In this document: one piece after another, positions 1 through 8,538 of the stretch
How positions within the stretch are numbered: position 1 is the stretch's first letter
Layout: every line of letters starts with the position of its first letter
NCBI GenBank assembly: GCA_014727925.1
Contig: WJMN01000028.1
Span: 1-33,622 of the forward strand
Source: Microcaldota archaeon
GTDB lineage: Archaea; Micrarchaeota; Micrarchaeia; Anstonellales; Bilamarchaeaceae
Reading direction: 5' to 3'
DNA: 33,622 nucleotides
Notes under the pieces: generated by a model
Seen by the model: only the letters and a program-made list of their open reading frames with translations
What the model was told of the DNA's origin: nothing
The model's database searches: none
Position numbers and translations under genes: made by a program

Positions 1-81
1 AAGTACAGTTGCTTTTCTGCCACATTTTTACGTCGGAATGCAATTTTGGGGCAGACGTTCGTAAACAAAGTCCAAAAAAGG

Positions 82-311
82 CTATAGATTTGCCAGAAAT
101 TCTTCTTCGCTTATGCCTGCCTGCTTCAGAATCGCTTTCAGAGTTCCAAGTTTCAAGGAATCATGCAGGGGAACAACACACCAAGCTTGCCCCTGCCGGT
201 TTCCTTCACTAAGATGACGTGGCTGCCTTTCTGGCGCCTCTTCTCGAAGCCAAACTTGGAAAGTATCTTGATTAGTTCAAGCCCCGGAAAGTTTCTTGGA
301 AGCCTTGGCAT
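82..311 (-). pseudogene. hicA: HicA-family mRNA interferase toxin, apparently frameshifted
   Basis: Frame from ATG at 311 gives MPRLPRNFPGLELIKILSKFGFEKRRQKGSHVIL then leaves frame (stop about 150). The neighbouring frame gives SEGNRQGQAWCVVPLHDSLKLGTLKAILKQAGISEEEFLANL* ending at 82. The two parts join into one HicA-like dsRBD fold. 230 nt is not a multiple of 3, consistent with one missing nt near 208-213. Confidence 0.75.
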
Positions 312-507
312 CGGTCTTAACCTCAAAAGTAGTCATTATCGGCTTGGATCCTACTTCAACAGGAAACTCCTCAAGATAAAGCTCTGTTGCCTCTTTAAGA
401 TTTGCAAGTGCCTCTTCAATCGTTTTGCCCTGGCTGGCCGTGCCCATTTCCGGGCACTCGGCAACATACCTGTCGTCTTCTTTGTGGACCACTGCGCTGA
501 ATAACAT
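277..507 (-). CDS. hicB: HicB-family antitoxin (partial RNase H fold)
   Basis: MLFSAVVHKEDDRYVAECPEMGTASQGKTIEEALANLKEATELYLEE is a typical HicB/UPF0150 motif. It overlaps the start of hicA. Confidence 0.88.
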   Translation of the reverse strand: MLFSAVVHKEDDRYVAECPEMGTASQGKTIEEALANLKEATELYLEEFPVEVGSKPIMTTFEVKTDAKASKKLSGA

Positions 508-582
508 AAACTTACCTGGATTTAAATACCTAACTAAAGCAGGTTTCCACTACTATTTTTTGACAAAGGAGGGGGTTGGTTC

Positions 583-614
583 CACTAGGAGGGGGAAACT
601 TCCCCCGCCTGGTG
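583..614 (-). terminator. Strong inverted repeat immediately 3' of tRNA-Ala; possible terminator or processing hairpin
   Basis: CACTAGGAGGGGGA-AACT-TCCCCCGCCTGGTG: 14-bp stem with one wobble and one mismatch, 2 nt beyond the tRNA 3' end. Confidence 0.4.
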
Positions 615-616
615 TA

Positions 617-688
617 TGGACTTGGGGGGAGTCGCACCCCCGGCCTCTCCCATGCCAAGGGAGCGCTCTACTACTGAGCTACAAGCCC
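617..688 (-). tRNA. tRNA-Ala (GGC)
   Basis: Reverse complement GGGCTTGTAGCTCAGTAGTAGAGCGCTCCCTTGGCATGGGAGAGGCCGGGGGTGCGACTCCCCCCAAGTCCA: complete cloverleaf, anticodon loop TTGGCAT, and a G3:U70 pair diagnostic for Ala. CCA is not encoded. Confidence 0.95.
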
Positions 689-707
689 GAGAACTAAAAA
701 CTAAAAT

Positions 708-723
708 GGGGAGGGGTCTCCCC
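708..723 (-). terminator. Hairpin followed by T-rich tract downstream of the Lsm gene
   Basis: GGGGAG-GGGT-CTCCCC inverted repeat. On the minus strand it is followed by ATTTTAGTTTTTAG before the tRNA. Confidence 0.4.
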
Positions 724-735
724 TATGCGCTTCGG

Positions 736-960
736 CTAAGAGGGAGAGATATAAACCACGCTGTCTCCACGGAGGAGGCAGGTTCCGATGCCCTTCTTCA
801 CCTCATCGTTTTCAAGTAGCTCGGTCTTCTCGAGCACCAGGTTCATGTGGACATCATACGCAGCAAGGATGCCGCGGAAAGTCACTCCTCCTTTCAGGCC
901 AATAACAACAGTGTTGTTAAGTGCGTTGTTCAAAACATCAAAAGGTCTTTTTTCCGGCAT
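736..960 (-). CDS. lsm: Archaeal Sm-like (Lsm) RNA-binding protein
   Basis: RPFDVLNNALNNTVVIGLKGGVTFRGILAAYDVHMNLVLEKTE...LLRGDSVVYISP: Sm1 and Sm2 motifs. Confidence 0.95.
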   Translation of the reverse strand: MPEKRPFDVLNNALNNTVVIGLKGGVTFRGILAAYDVHMNLVLEKTELLENDEVKKGIGTCLLRGDSVVYISPS

Positions 961-1023
961 TATAATACACCCACTTCGAGATTATACCATCTATGAAAGT
1001 ATTTTAATATCTTGTGGAGGCAC

Positions 1024-1635
1024 CTACTTCTTGTTGTGCTTTACCACCACAACCTTCATCCCTTTCTTAAGCTGGAAATCCGGGGCCGCGGGCTGGAACT
1101 TTTCCCCATCATAAATCGCGGCAATTGTTGCCTTCTCCTTCTCAGAGGCCTCCTGCACCTTCTTGTTGTCAAGCCCCCCGCCGACTTCCTTCTCAATCAT
1201 CTCAATCTGAGAGAAGCGCGGGTCAAGTAGGAGGGTAATTACTGGGTGCATTACCATGCTTGCAAGCTCCCGGGCAAGCGTCCATTCAGGGAGAAGGGGC
1301 TCAACCTCCAGCCTCTCCATTAGCTTGGAGTACTTGGGCTCAGAGGCCCGGCAGACTACTTTTTTTGCCTTTGCATTCTTTGCATAAAGCGAAACAAGGA
1401 AGTTTGCCTCCTCGTTTCCGGTAACTGCAAATATGAAATCCGCCTCCCCTAGCTTAAGCTCATCAAGAAGCTCAGGATTCGTGGCATCCCCGCAGATAAC
1501 ATGTATGTCAGATTCGCTTGCAACTCTGTCACACTTCTCTTTATCTTCATCAACCAGGACAATCTGGTGCTTCTTGTCAAGAAGCATTGCAAGATTGGTT
1601 CCTACTCTTCCGGCGCCGAATATTAGAATCTTCAT
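1024..1635 (-). CDS. trkA: Trk potassium uptake regulatory NAD-binding protein TrkA (RCK_N and RCK_C)
   Basis: MKILIFGAGRVGTNLAMLLDKKHQIVLVDEDKEKCDRV Rossmann start; RCK_C-like C-terminus. Confidence 0.93.
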   Translation of the reverse strand: MKILIFGAGRVGTNLAMLLDKKHQIVLVDEDKEKCDRVASESDIHVICGDATNPELLDELKLGEADFIFAVTGNEEANFLVSLYAKNAKAKKVVCRASEPKYSKLMERLEVEPLLPEWTLARELASMVMHPVITLLLDPRFSQIEMIEKEVGGGLDNKKVQEASEKEKATIAAIYDGEKFQPAAPDFQLKKGMKVVVVKHNKK

Positions 1636-1636
1636 C

Positions 1637-3088
1637 TCATCCCCTCACAAGAAGCCTTATCAGAGCAAGACTTGGAAAAATCTCAATACGACCTAAATAC
1701 ATCAACCCAATTAAAAAAACTTTTGTTGTGGCAGCCATCTCAGGAATGGGGAGGATCGCGAGCCCAACGTTGCCCATGGCAGAAGCAATCATGAACATTG
1801 AATCCTCTATCTCATAATCAATTGCCATCATCACCCCGCATCCGAAAAGGAAAAGGATGATATATGCAAAAATGAAAGTGGAGCTCTCCACTATTGATTC
1901 CTTGCTTATAGGCTCGTTGTTGATTTTCACTATCTGCACCGAGCCGGTGGGGAGGAATGCGGATTTTATGTCGCGGAGGATTGACTTAAGCACAACGAGT
2001 ATCCTCCAAAGTTTTATTCCCCCAGTAGTTGAACCCATCATCCCGCCCATGAGCATGAGCAGAATCAGGATGTAGGTGGGAAACGCATGCATTATGGAAA
2101 GGTCCCCTATCGCAAACCCGCCGCAGGCAATTGCAGAAATTGAATTAAGGAAAGTGTTGTAAATACCCTCATGGCCCACCAGGTAGATTAGGCCTATTGC
2201 CGCAAGGGTAATGAACACATACAGCTTGAGCTCCTCATCAAGGAATGCCTTGCGGAACTGGCCGCGGGCAAGCTTGCGATAAAAGAGGAAGCTGGTTGCG
2301 CCACCGAACATCAGCCCGGCAAGGGCAAACTTCTGCTGGTCCGTGAAATCATAGGAATCAAAAGGAAAAAAGCCACCATTTGAAACCCCGGAAAAAGAAA
2401 GATTAATTGCGTTCAAGGGGTCCAGCCCGACCGCATAAAGCAGCCCAATACCAATAAGAGAAAGCAGCAGATAAGTGCTCCAGATGTTCCCCGCGGTCTT
2501 GCTTATCCCAACATCTTCGGGGGCCCGCCCCTCTGCCTTGAGGAAATGCCTTGCCTCCCTCCCCTTGATCATGGTAAGCATCAAAATAACAATTCCAAGG
2601 CCCCCTATCCACTGGGTTACGCTGCGGTAGAGGATTATGCTCTGGGGAATACCGTCCAGTGTGGGAAATGCAGAGAGCCCGGTGGAAGTCCAGCCCGAAA
2701 CAGACTCAAAATATGCATCAACTGGAGCAAACCCGTATGCAAGGTAGGGAATAGAGGAAAACGCAGGGATTATGAGCCAGGCAACAGAAACCAGCGCAAG
2801 GATTTCCCCTAGGGTAAGCTCAGAAACCTGGTCCCGCATCTTCTCCATGTCCACCAGCTTTGCATAATTAAAGGGCGTATCCGGCTTGAGAATAGAGAGG
2901 ATAAAATTCTTTATGTTCTGGAAAATGTGCTTGAGTATTTCAGGAACTGCGGGAAGTGCCATCAAAAGGATTGTAAATGAAATTGTCGCCCATGCACCAT
3001 CCTCAACATACAGGCTGTAGCCAAGAGGTATGAGCAGAGGTAGGGATGCATAAAACATCAAAACGGCAAGCCGCTTAAGCAAGAGCAT
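1637..3088 (-). CDS. trkH: Trk potassium transporter membrane subunit TrkH
   Basis: Polytopic; pore-loop motifs SVSGWTSTGLSAF, GGMMGSTTGGIKLWRI, SAMGNVGLAI. Gene lies next to trkA. Confidence 0.93.
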   Translation of the reverse strand: MLLLKRLAVLMFYASLPLLIPLGYSLYVEDGAWATISFTILLMALPAVPEILKHIFQNIKNFILSILKPDTPFNYAKLVDMEKMRDQVSELTLGEILALVSVAWLIIPAFSSIPYLAYGFAPVDAYFESVSGWTSTGLSAFPTLDGIPQSIILYRSVTQWIGGLGIVILMLTMIKGREARHFLKAEGRAPEDVGISKTAGNIWSTYLLLSLIGIGLLYAVGLDPLNAINLSFSGVSNGGFFPFDSYDFTDQQKFALAGLMFGGATSFLFYRKLARGQFRKAFLDEELKLYVFITLAAIGLIYLVGHEGIYNTFLNSISAIACGGFAIGDLSIMHAFPTYILILLMLMGGMMGSTTGGIKLWRILVVLKSILRDIKSAFLPTGSVQIVKINNEPISKESIVESSTFIFAYIILFLFGCGVMMAIDYEIEDSMFMIASAMGNVGLAILPIPEMAATTKVFLIGLMYLGRIEIFPSLALIRLLVRG

Positions 3089-3113
3089 TAAAATTCACTA
3101 TCCCTGAATATTT

Positions 3114-3659
3114 TTAATCATAACCTTCGGCCCCATCAGCAAACCAGCCCCTGCTCTCCATAGAGATTGCAAGCATCCTTGCCCTCTCAAAAATAAAATT
3201 CAGGAGGGGCATTATCACCGCCCAGGGCGAACGGGAGCCCCGGCTTTTCTGGGCTATCTGCACCTGCCTCGTCTTCCGCCCAAGAACATGCACATAGGGG
3301 ATGCTCACAGAAAGCAGGAAAGAAAAATCCTTAGGGACTCCGAAGGAGCGCATGGTATCCATTACATCCTGCATGGAACTGGAGGCAAAATAAACATACA
3401 CCGGGAGGATTATGGAAACTGTGCGGAAGGATGCAAGCAACCCGTGCTCTACTCCCATCCCCAACACAACTGCGGAAATCCCGATTGTGACTGCAAAAAA
3501 CGCCGTCCCCAGGAGCGCGGCAACAACATTCACATTATAAAAAAATGCCCATACAAGGAAAACAAAGAGCAGGGCAGGTGCATACTCAAGCGGGACAAGC
3601 GCGGCGAGGGCAACAAGCAGCAGCGCAACAATCAGCCCTTTTCTTCCTTTAAGCCCCAT
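3114..3659 (-). CDS. ecfT: ECF transporter T component (EcfT)
   Basis: Polytopic protein with C-terminal coupling motif ARMLAISMESRGW. Adjacent to an ECF ATPase. Confidence 0.82.
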   Translation of the reverse strand: MGLKGRKGLIVALLLVALAALVPLEYAPALLFVFLVWAFFYNVNVVAALLGTAFFAVTIGISAVVLGMGVEHGLLASFRTVSIILPVYVYFASSSMQDVMDTMRSFGVPKDFSFLLSVSIPYVHVLGRKTRQVQIAQKSRGSRSPWAVIMPLLNFIFERARMLAISMESRGWFADGAEGYD

Positions 3660-4360
3660 GGTATCTTCACCCCTGCCTGTTCCACCTCGGGATTGTGGAA
3701 AATTTCCTCATCCCCGAATGCTTTCTGCATCCCGTGGTCAATTATGAGAAACTTGTCTGCAAACGAAACCAGCATGTCTGTATCATGCTCAACCACCACA
3801 ATAGTATTTCCTTCCTCCCGCAGCTCATCTAGCTTGCGGTAAACCTCCACAGTAGTATGGTGGTCAAGGCTGGCAGTCGGCTCATCTAGCAGGAGCACTT
3901 CCGGCTCCATTGCAAGAACTGAAGCAATTGCAAGCTTCTGCCTCTGCCCGTGGGAAAGCACAAACGGGTCTTCATTCCTGCGGTTCCAGAGCCCCATCAT
4001 GTTCAGGGCCTCTTCAGCCTTCTCCTCAAGCACTGCACCAGAATGCCCGTGGTTTCTGAGCCCAAAGCAGACCTCATCATAAACTGTTTTGGAAAAAATC
4101 TGGTCGTTGGGGTCCTGGAAAACAATCCCGACATCCTTGCGCAGGCCATCACTTCCCTTGCCTGCTATCTTTATGCCTCCGGAAAGCTCCCCTTTCTTCA
4201 TTTTTGGGATTATCCCCTTCAGGCAGTAGAGGAGGGAAGTCTTGCCCGAGCCCATGCTTCCGGAAACCCCAAGAGCCTCGCCCTTTCCGATTGCAAAATC
4301 AATCCTGTCTAGGATTTGGCGCTCTTTTATCCGGAGTGAAAAATTTCCAACCTCAATCAT
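3632..4360 (-). CDS. ecfA: ECF transporter ATP-binding protein (EcfA)
   Basis: Walker A GSMGSGKTS, Q-loop VFQDPNDQIFSKTVYDEVCFGLRN (ECF type), signature LSHGQRQKLAIA, Walker B LLLDEPTASLD. Confidence 0.92.
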   Translation of the reverse strand: MIEVGNFSLRIKERQILDRIDFAIGKGEALGVSGSMGSGKTSLLYCLKGIIPKMKKGELSGGIKIAGKGSDGLRKDVGIVFQDPNDQIFSKTVYDEVCFGLRNHGHSGAVLEEKAEEALNMMGLWNRRNEDPFVLSHGQRQKLAIASVLAMEPEVLLLDEPTASLDHHTTVEVYRKLDELREEGNTIVVVEHDTDMLVSFADKFLIIDHGMQKAFGDEEIFHNPEVEQAGVKIPWGLKEEKG

Positions 4361-5109
4361 TCAGAATACCTCTCCACCAGCCCGAAATAGTAGGCAGGAA
4401 TCCAGGCAAACGCGAAATCCACCACGGATGCAACCATGTTCCAGAAGAAAATCACGAACCAGCCCATCCCGCTGCCGAAAAGAGGGAGAACCAGCTGGTC
4501 AAGCGAAGCAATGAATTCTGCAGAGCTCACATGGTAGAAAACAGGTCCTGCAAAATAAAGGTTTGAAAACGTCATGATTATGCTCCTAGAAAATGCAGCT
4601 AGCAGGAGAGCAAGGCCGGCAACCGGGAGAGCCCTCAGGTCCACCCGCCCCCCTTTCCTGGCCATCCAATACCCTATAGCGATAACAAGGAAGAGGGGGA
4701 CCACTCCTGCAAGAAGCTCCAGCCCTTCCATTTTTGCAAACTCGGTTGAAACTGCAAAGAGGGCGAGTATCCCAAGCACAACCGCAACAACTCCCACAAT
4801 GTCCCCAAAAACGGTTTTCTGCCGGGCAATCAGATAGGGGACGACTACCATGGGGATGGTTGCGGCCATCTTCATTAGGGCGCCTATATACCCTGTAGGC
4901 GAAGTTGCCAGGATAATGAGGGTAAGGAGCGCGACCACGGTCATTGCATACTCCGCACCAAGAACAAACAGCGCAATGAGCACGGGGACTGCTGCAAGGT
5001 CTATAGTCATGCCGAAGCCGGTGGGGATCCCGACTATCCCATTTGAAACCTGCAGGATGAATGCAAGGGCCGCAAGCAATGCGGACGCAATTAGCCTGTA
5101 TGTTTTCAT
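4357..5109 (-). CDS. ECF transporter substrate-binding (S) component, specificity unknown
   Basis: Polytopic 250-aa protein with RibU-like DLAAVPVLIALFVLGAEYAMTV...SPTGYIGALMK. 4-nt overlap with ecfA. Confidence 0.7.
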   Translation of the reverse strand: MKTYRLIASALLAALAFILQVSNGIVGIPTGFGMTIDLAAVPVLIALFVLGAEYAMTVVALLTLIILATSPTGYIGALMKMAATIPMVVVPYLIARQKTVFGDIVGVVAVVLGILALFAVSTEFAKMEGLELLAGVVPLFLVIAIGYWMARKGGRVDLRALPVAGLALLLAAFSRSIIMTFSNLYFAGPVFYHVSSAEFIASLDQLVLPLFGSGMGWFVIFFWNMVASVVDFAFAWIPAYYFGLVERYSE

Positions 5110-5212
5110 GGAGGGTAAATTTGAATAATGGGCATTTAAAGGTGCCTACAAAAAAATTTGTAAGGCAAAGCAGTAAATAGTTTAGCCAATATAACCCGGT
5201 GGTGCTGAAGAT

Positions 5213-5935
5213 ATGGACCTGAAGATTATTGCAGTTGTTCTTGCATTCTCCCTGCTTCTTGCAGGCTGCCCCGGAACCGGAGAAACCGAAACAAAATCAA
5301 GTGAAAAGGAAGGCAGCGAGTCTCCGATAAAGGAGGTAGACAAGAGTGTTGCAATAGTAGAGGAGCCCGAAGACCCAGAGGGAAAAAATGAGGGGGGAGA
5401 AGAAGAATCGTTTGAAAACACCACAATAAGTTTTGACCCTCCGGGGCTCGTAATGAAATACAGTGGGGAAACCTGCACCAGGTACAGGCTCCTAGACAGG
5501 AAAAGCAGGATGGTGGTAACCGCACTAAACAGCACCAGCTTCCTGGTGGGGAAAGAAAGGGCACACTTGTTTGTTTATCCGCAAGGGTGCAATGCTACCG
5601 GAGAGGCGGAAGCAAACTCATTTTCAGCAGGGGGAAACGAATACTCTTTTGCCCAAAACAGCTCCTATGGGGAGGACTGGGGCGAATACCTGGAATTCCG
5701 GTCTGAAAGTTCAGGAAACATTACCCTGCATGAAGGGGAAATGAAAAAAGTAGGGAGCGAGCGGGTGTTTGCCTGGAGAGTTTCCGGAGAAGGAGGAGGA
5801 TGCAGCACAAGCGCGGAAATATCCGTGTTTGAATCGCTAGTTACCCTGAACGACTGGAATGCAGGAATCAGCATTGAAAGCAACGAAACCACAGGGGAAA
5901 TAAGGGTTTCCCACGTTTCAGTAGAGCTTCCCTAG
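5213..5935 (+). CDS. Predicted secreted lipoprotein, unknown function
   Basis: MDLKIIAVVLAFSLLLAGC lipobox, Ser/Glu-rich linker, then beta-rich domain. SD-like GGTGGTG upstream. Confidence 0.75.
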   Translation: MDLKIIAVVLAFSLLLAGCPGTGETETKSSEKEGSESPIKEVDKSVAIVEEPEDPEGKNEGGEEESFENTTISFDPPGLVMKYSGETCTRYRLLDRKSRMVVTALNSTSFLVGKERAHLFVYPQGCNATGEAEANSFSAGGNEYSFAQNSSYGEDWGEYLEFRSESSGNITLHEGEMKKVGSERVFAWRVSGEGGGCSTSAEISVFESLVTLNDWNAGISIESNETTGEIRVSHVSVELP

Positions 5936-6888
5936 GCCGAATCAATCCTCTGGTTCGGGGCAGGGCTCCATGCTTCGGGGGGCTTTGTGCCCTTTTTAGT
6001 ATAGAGAAGGTCGCCTGCATAGGCAATCATTGCACCATTGTCCCGGTTGTATTCATCCGGGGCAACACCGAACTCAACACCATCTTCTTTTGCAAGGATG
6101 CGGAGCATGGACTGGAGCCTCCTGTTCTGTGCAACCCCTCCACAGGCGATTATGCCTTTTTTCCTGGTGAGGAAAAGGGCCCGCTCCAGGGCCTCGCAAC
6201 ACATGGAAAATGCGGTCTCCATCATGGAATATGCCACATCTCGGGCAGGGTGCTCCTTCAAGGCACGGGCAGCGGCAGTCTGCAGCCCGGTAAATGAGAG
6301 GTTTGTGCCCTTTACTGTATATGGGAGTTCAATGTAGCTGCCGCCGCGGGCAAGATTCTCCAGGGCAGAACCATGGGCATATGCCATGCCTGCCTCTCGT
6401 GCAAATGTATCAAAAAGGTTCCCCAGTCCGATATCCAGGGTTTCGCCGAAAATGCGGAAACCTGATTTCTCCTCTGCAAGAATCTGTGTGTTTCCCCCGC
6501 TAACATAAAGCACCAACGGGTTGCTTACCCCTGTAAGGTGCTCTGCTATTTTCACGTGTGCATAGGGGTGGTTCACCCCAATTAGGGGCTTTGAATATTT
6601 GAGGGAAAGATACTTTGCTGCGGTGCAGCCTACGGCAAGGGGCGCGCCTATTCCAGGGCCCTGGGAAAATGCAACCAGGTCCAGCTCTTCCATAGAAACC
6701 CCTGCGGAAGAAAGCGAGGATGAAAGGACTTCGGAGAACACTTCTGCATGGTGGTCTGCTGCCTTCCGGGGGACTATCCCTTCCTTTTTTGGCTTGTAGA
6801 TATCGTGTGCATTGGAGAGGACCTCCCCGTTTCTGCAGACGCCTGCTCCCAGCGTGTGCGCAGTGCTCTCAATACCAAGTACCAACAT
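5932..6888 (-). CDS. kae1: tRNA N6-threonylcarbamoyladenosine synthase subunit Kae1
   Basis: MLVLGIESTAHTLGAGVC, NHPYAHVKIAEH, YVSGGNTQI, IACGGVAQNRRL: Kae1/TsaD family. Confidence 0.96.
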   Translation of the reverse strand: MLVLGIESTAHTLGAGVCRNGEVLSNAHDIYKPKKEGIVPRKAADHHAEVFSEVLSSSLSSAGVSMEELDLVAFSQGPGIGAPLAVGCTAAKYLSLKYSKPLIGVNHPYAHVKIAEHLTGVSNPLVLYVSGGNTQILAEEKSGFRIFGETLDIGLGNLFDTFAREAGMAYAHGSALENLARGGSYIELPYTVKGTNLSFTGLQTAAARALKEHPARDVAYSMMETAFSMCCEALERALFLTRKKGIIACGGVAQNRRLQSMLRILAKEDGVEFGVAPDEYNRDNGAMIAYAGDLLYTKKGTKPPEAWSPAPNQRIDSA

Positions 6889-7598
6889 CAGTACACCCAG
6901 AGTATCAGCATTACTGAAAGAAGGTTAAAAATAGCATGTGCGATTATGCAGGGGAGGGGGTCGCGAAGATAATAGTACGCATTCGCAAGCACGAACCCAA
7001 GAAAAAATGCCCCTACAAGCTCTGAAACAGAGCCGTATGCGGCATGAGTAAGGGCAAAGAGCAGGGAGGAAACAGGCACACCGACCTTGGGCACAAGAAG
7101 TGCACGGAAAAAGAGCTCTTCTGAAAAAGGGCCGAGAGTAAATGCAATCACCACCAGGTAGATGGGGAGGCCTGAAACAACATCAATTATTTTCGCCTGG
7201 TCACCTACACCTGCAAAATGCAGGGCAAGATTTACCAGGAAGGATGCAAGGAGCATCAGGAAGAAAATTCCTACTCCAAATGCAACCCTCTTTGGGATGC
7301 TGCCGCAGCCGCGAATGAGCGCCTTTCTCCTGGGCCAGAGGAAAAAGATGGCAAATGAAAGGAAGCTCATATGTAAGAACAGGGTGGATATGTGGGTAAC
7401 CCCCATAAGCAGGAAATAGATTAGGGAGGCTGCAAGAAAAATGGCAGATGGCTTCTTTCCAATAAAATGGAAAATCCCTGCAGTAAAAAGAAGTATTGCT
7501 GCGGCAAGATGGAAATCAGAATAAATGCCTGAAAAATATGAAGCGATAAGAAAAATCAGCGAAGAAAAAAACAGGGAAAGGAAGTACTGCTTCTGCAT
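6888..7598 (-). CDS. CPBP-family (CAAX/Abi) intramembrane metalloprotease
   Basis: Polytopic; motifs FSEELFFRALLVP, LFALTHAAYG, IIAHAIFNLLSV. Confidence 0.88.
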   Translation of the reverse strand: MQKQYFLSLFFSSLIFLIASYFSGIYSDFHLAAAILLFTAGIFHFIGKKPSAIFLAASLIYFLLMGVTHISTLFLHMSFLSFAIFFLWPRRKALIRGCGSIPKRVAFGVGIFFLMLLASFLVNLALHFAGVGDQAKIIDVVSGLPIYLVVIAFTLGPFSEELFFRALLVPKVGVPVSSLLFALTHAAYGSVSELVGAFFLGFVLANAYYYLRDPLPCIIAHAIFNLLSVMLILWVY

Positions 7599-7748
7599 CT
7601 ACTTCTTCTCGTAATAGCCGCACTTGCCGCAGGAGAACCTGCCTTTGTGCTCAGCAAGCTTCACTCCTGGTCCGCATTTGGGGCAGTGCTTGCCTTTCTT
7701 GTAAGGCTTTGGCGGCTCTTTTTTCTTTTCCTCTTTCTTTTCTGCCAT
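7599..7748 (-). CDS. rps27ae: 30S ribosomal protein S27ae
   Basis: Manual translation [49 protein letters not shown]: four-Cys zinc ribbon. Below the ORF-track size cut-off. Confidence 0.92.
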   Translation of the reverse strand: MAEKKEEKKKEPPKPYKKGKHCPKCGPGVKLAEHKGRFSCGKCGYYEKK

Positions 7749-7762
7749 GGCAATCACCTGCC

Positions 7763-8140
7763 TTATTCAGAAGGCTTTTCCTCCTTCTTTTCCTCTTCGG
7801 GCTTGGCTTCTTCCTTTGGTTTCTCTTCCTCAGCTTTTGCCTCCTCCTTTTTCTCTTCTTTCTCCCCTATCTTATTCCTCTTTAGCACATATCCCTCTTC
7901 AATCTCCCTCATTCGCTCAGGAGCCTTGTAGATGTGCACGGTGAGGGAAACTTCTGTTTTCCCAAAGCCAGGCTCCACCTTCCTTATGATCATAAGGTCC
8001 GGGTTGCAGCCCATCTTCTGGACAACCATGTCGCGCATGTCTGCAACCGGGGGCGTTGCGCCCTCAAATGAAACAACAGCACTAATTTCAGTGCGGTCAA
8101 GAAGCTTGTTCTCTTTTTTCTTCTTTATCTCAAAATCCAT
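7763..8140 (-). CDS. rps24e: 30S ribosomal protein S24e with K/E/P-rich C-terminal tail
   Basis: [44 protein letters not shown]...; start chosen at the internal Met of the supplied ORF. Confidence 0.93.
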   Translation of the reverse strand: MDFEIKKKKENKLLDRTEISAVVSFEGATPPVADMRDMVVQKMGCNPDLMIIRKVEPGFGKTEVSLTVHIYKAPERMREIEEGYVLKRNKIGEKEEKKEEAKAEEEKPKEEAKPEEEKKEEKPSE

Positions 8141-8145
8141 GCAAT

Positions 8146-8538
8146 TCACCTTTTTCTGAGTATGGTCCTCTTGCCCATTGCCTCCATTACTTCAACCTCG
8201 TCTCCTGCATTTACTTCCCCCTGGATCTCATCAGGGAGGAGTATTTCAAATGTTTCGTAGCTTTGAGGGTCCATCACCTGAGCGCTGTTTCCTGAAACAG
8301 AAAGCACCTGAGCCGTCTTGCGCTCAATTATCGGAACCTCCACATCTGAGCCCGTATTGGTGAGGAGGTTCTTTTTTTGCCTGGTAAAAATGTCTGTTGC
8401 GACTATCCTGAGCTTTGCAGAACCATGCTTTCCCGGCTTGGACTTGTCTATGCTAACAATCCTGCAGGGGTTCCCTTCAATAAGGACGTATTTTCCAACC
8501 TTAAGGTCTTTTGCAGAAGCAAATACTTTTTCACTCAT
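8146..8538 (-). CDS. eif5A: Translation initiation factor aIF5A
   Basis: LKVGKYVLIEGNPCRIVSIDKSKPGKHGSAKLRIVATDIFTRQKK contains the hypusination loop SKPGKHGSAK. Confidence 0.97.
   Translation of the reverse strand: MSEKVFASAKDLKVGKYVLIEGNPCRIVSIDKSKPGKHGSAKLRIVATDIFTRQKKNLLTNTGSDVEVPIIERKTAQVLSVSGNSAQVMDPQSYETFEILLPDEIQGEVNAGDEVEVMEAMGKRTILRKR

Noticed and set aside
3288-3842. 184-aa plus-strand ORF
   Set aside because: Antisense to ecfT/ecfA with no recognisable domain.
5110-5212. Riboswitch upstream of the ECF S component
   Set aside because: The spacer is only about 100 nt and AT-rich; I see no recognisable thiamine, FMN, cobalamin or preQ1 aptamer signature.
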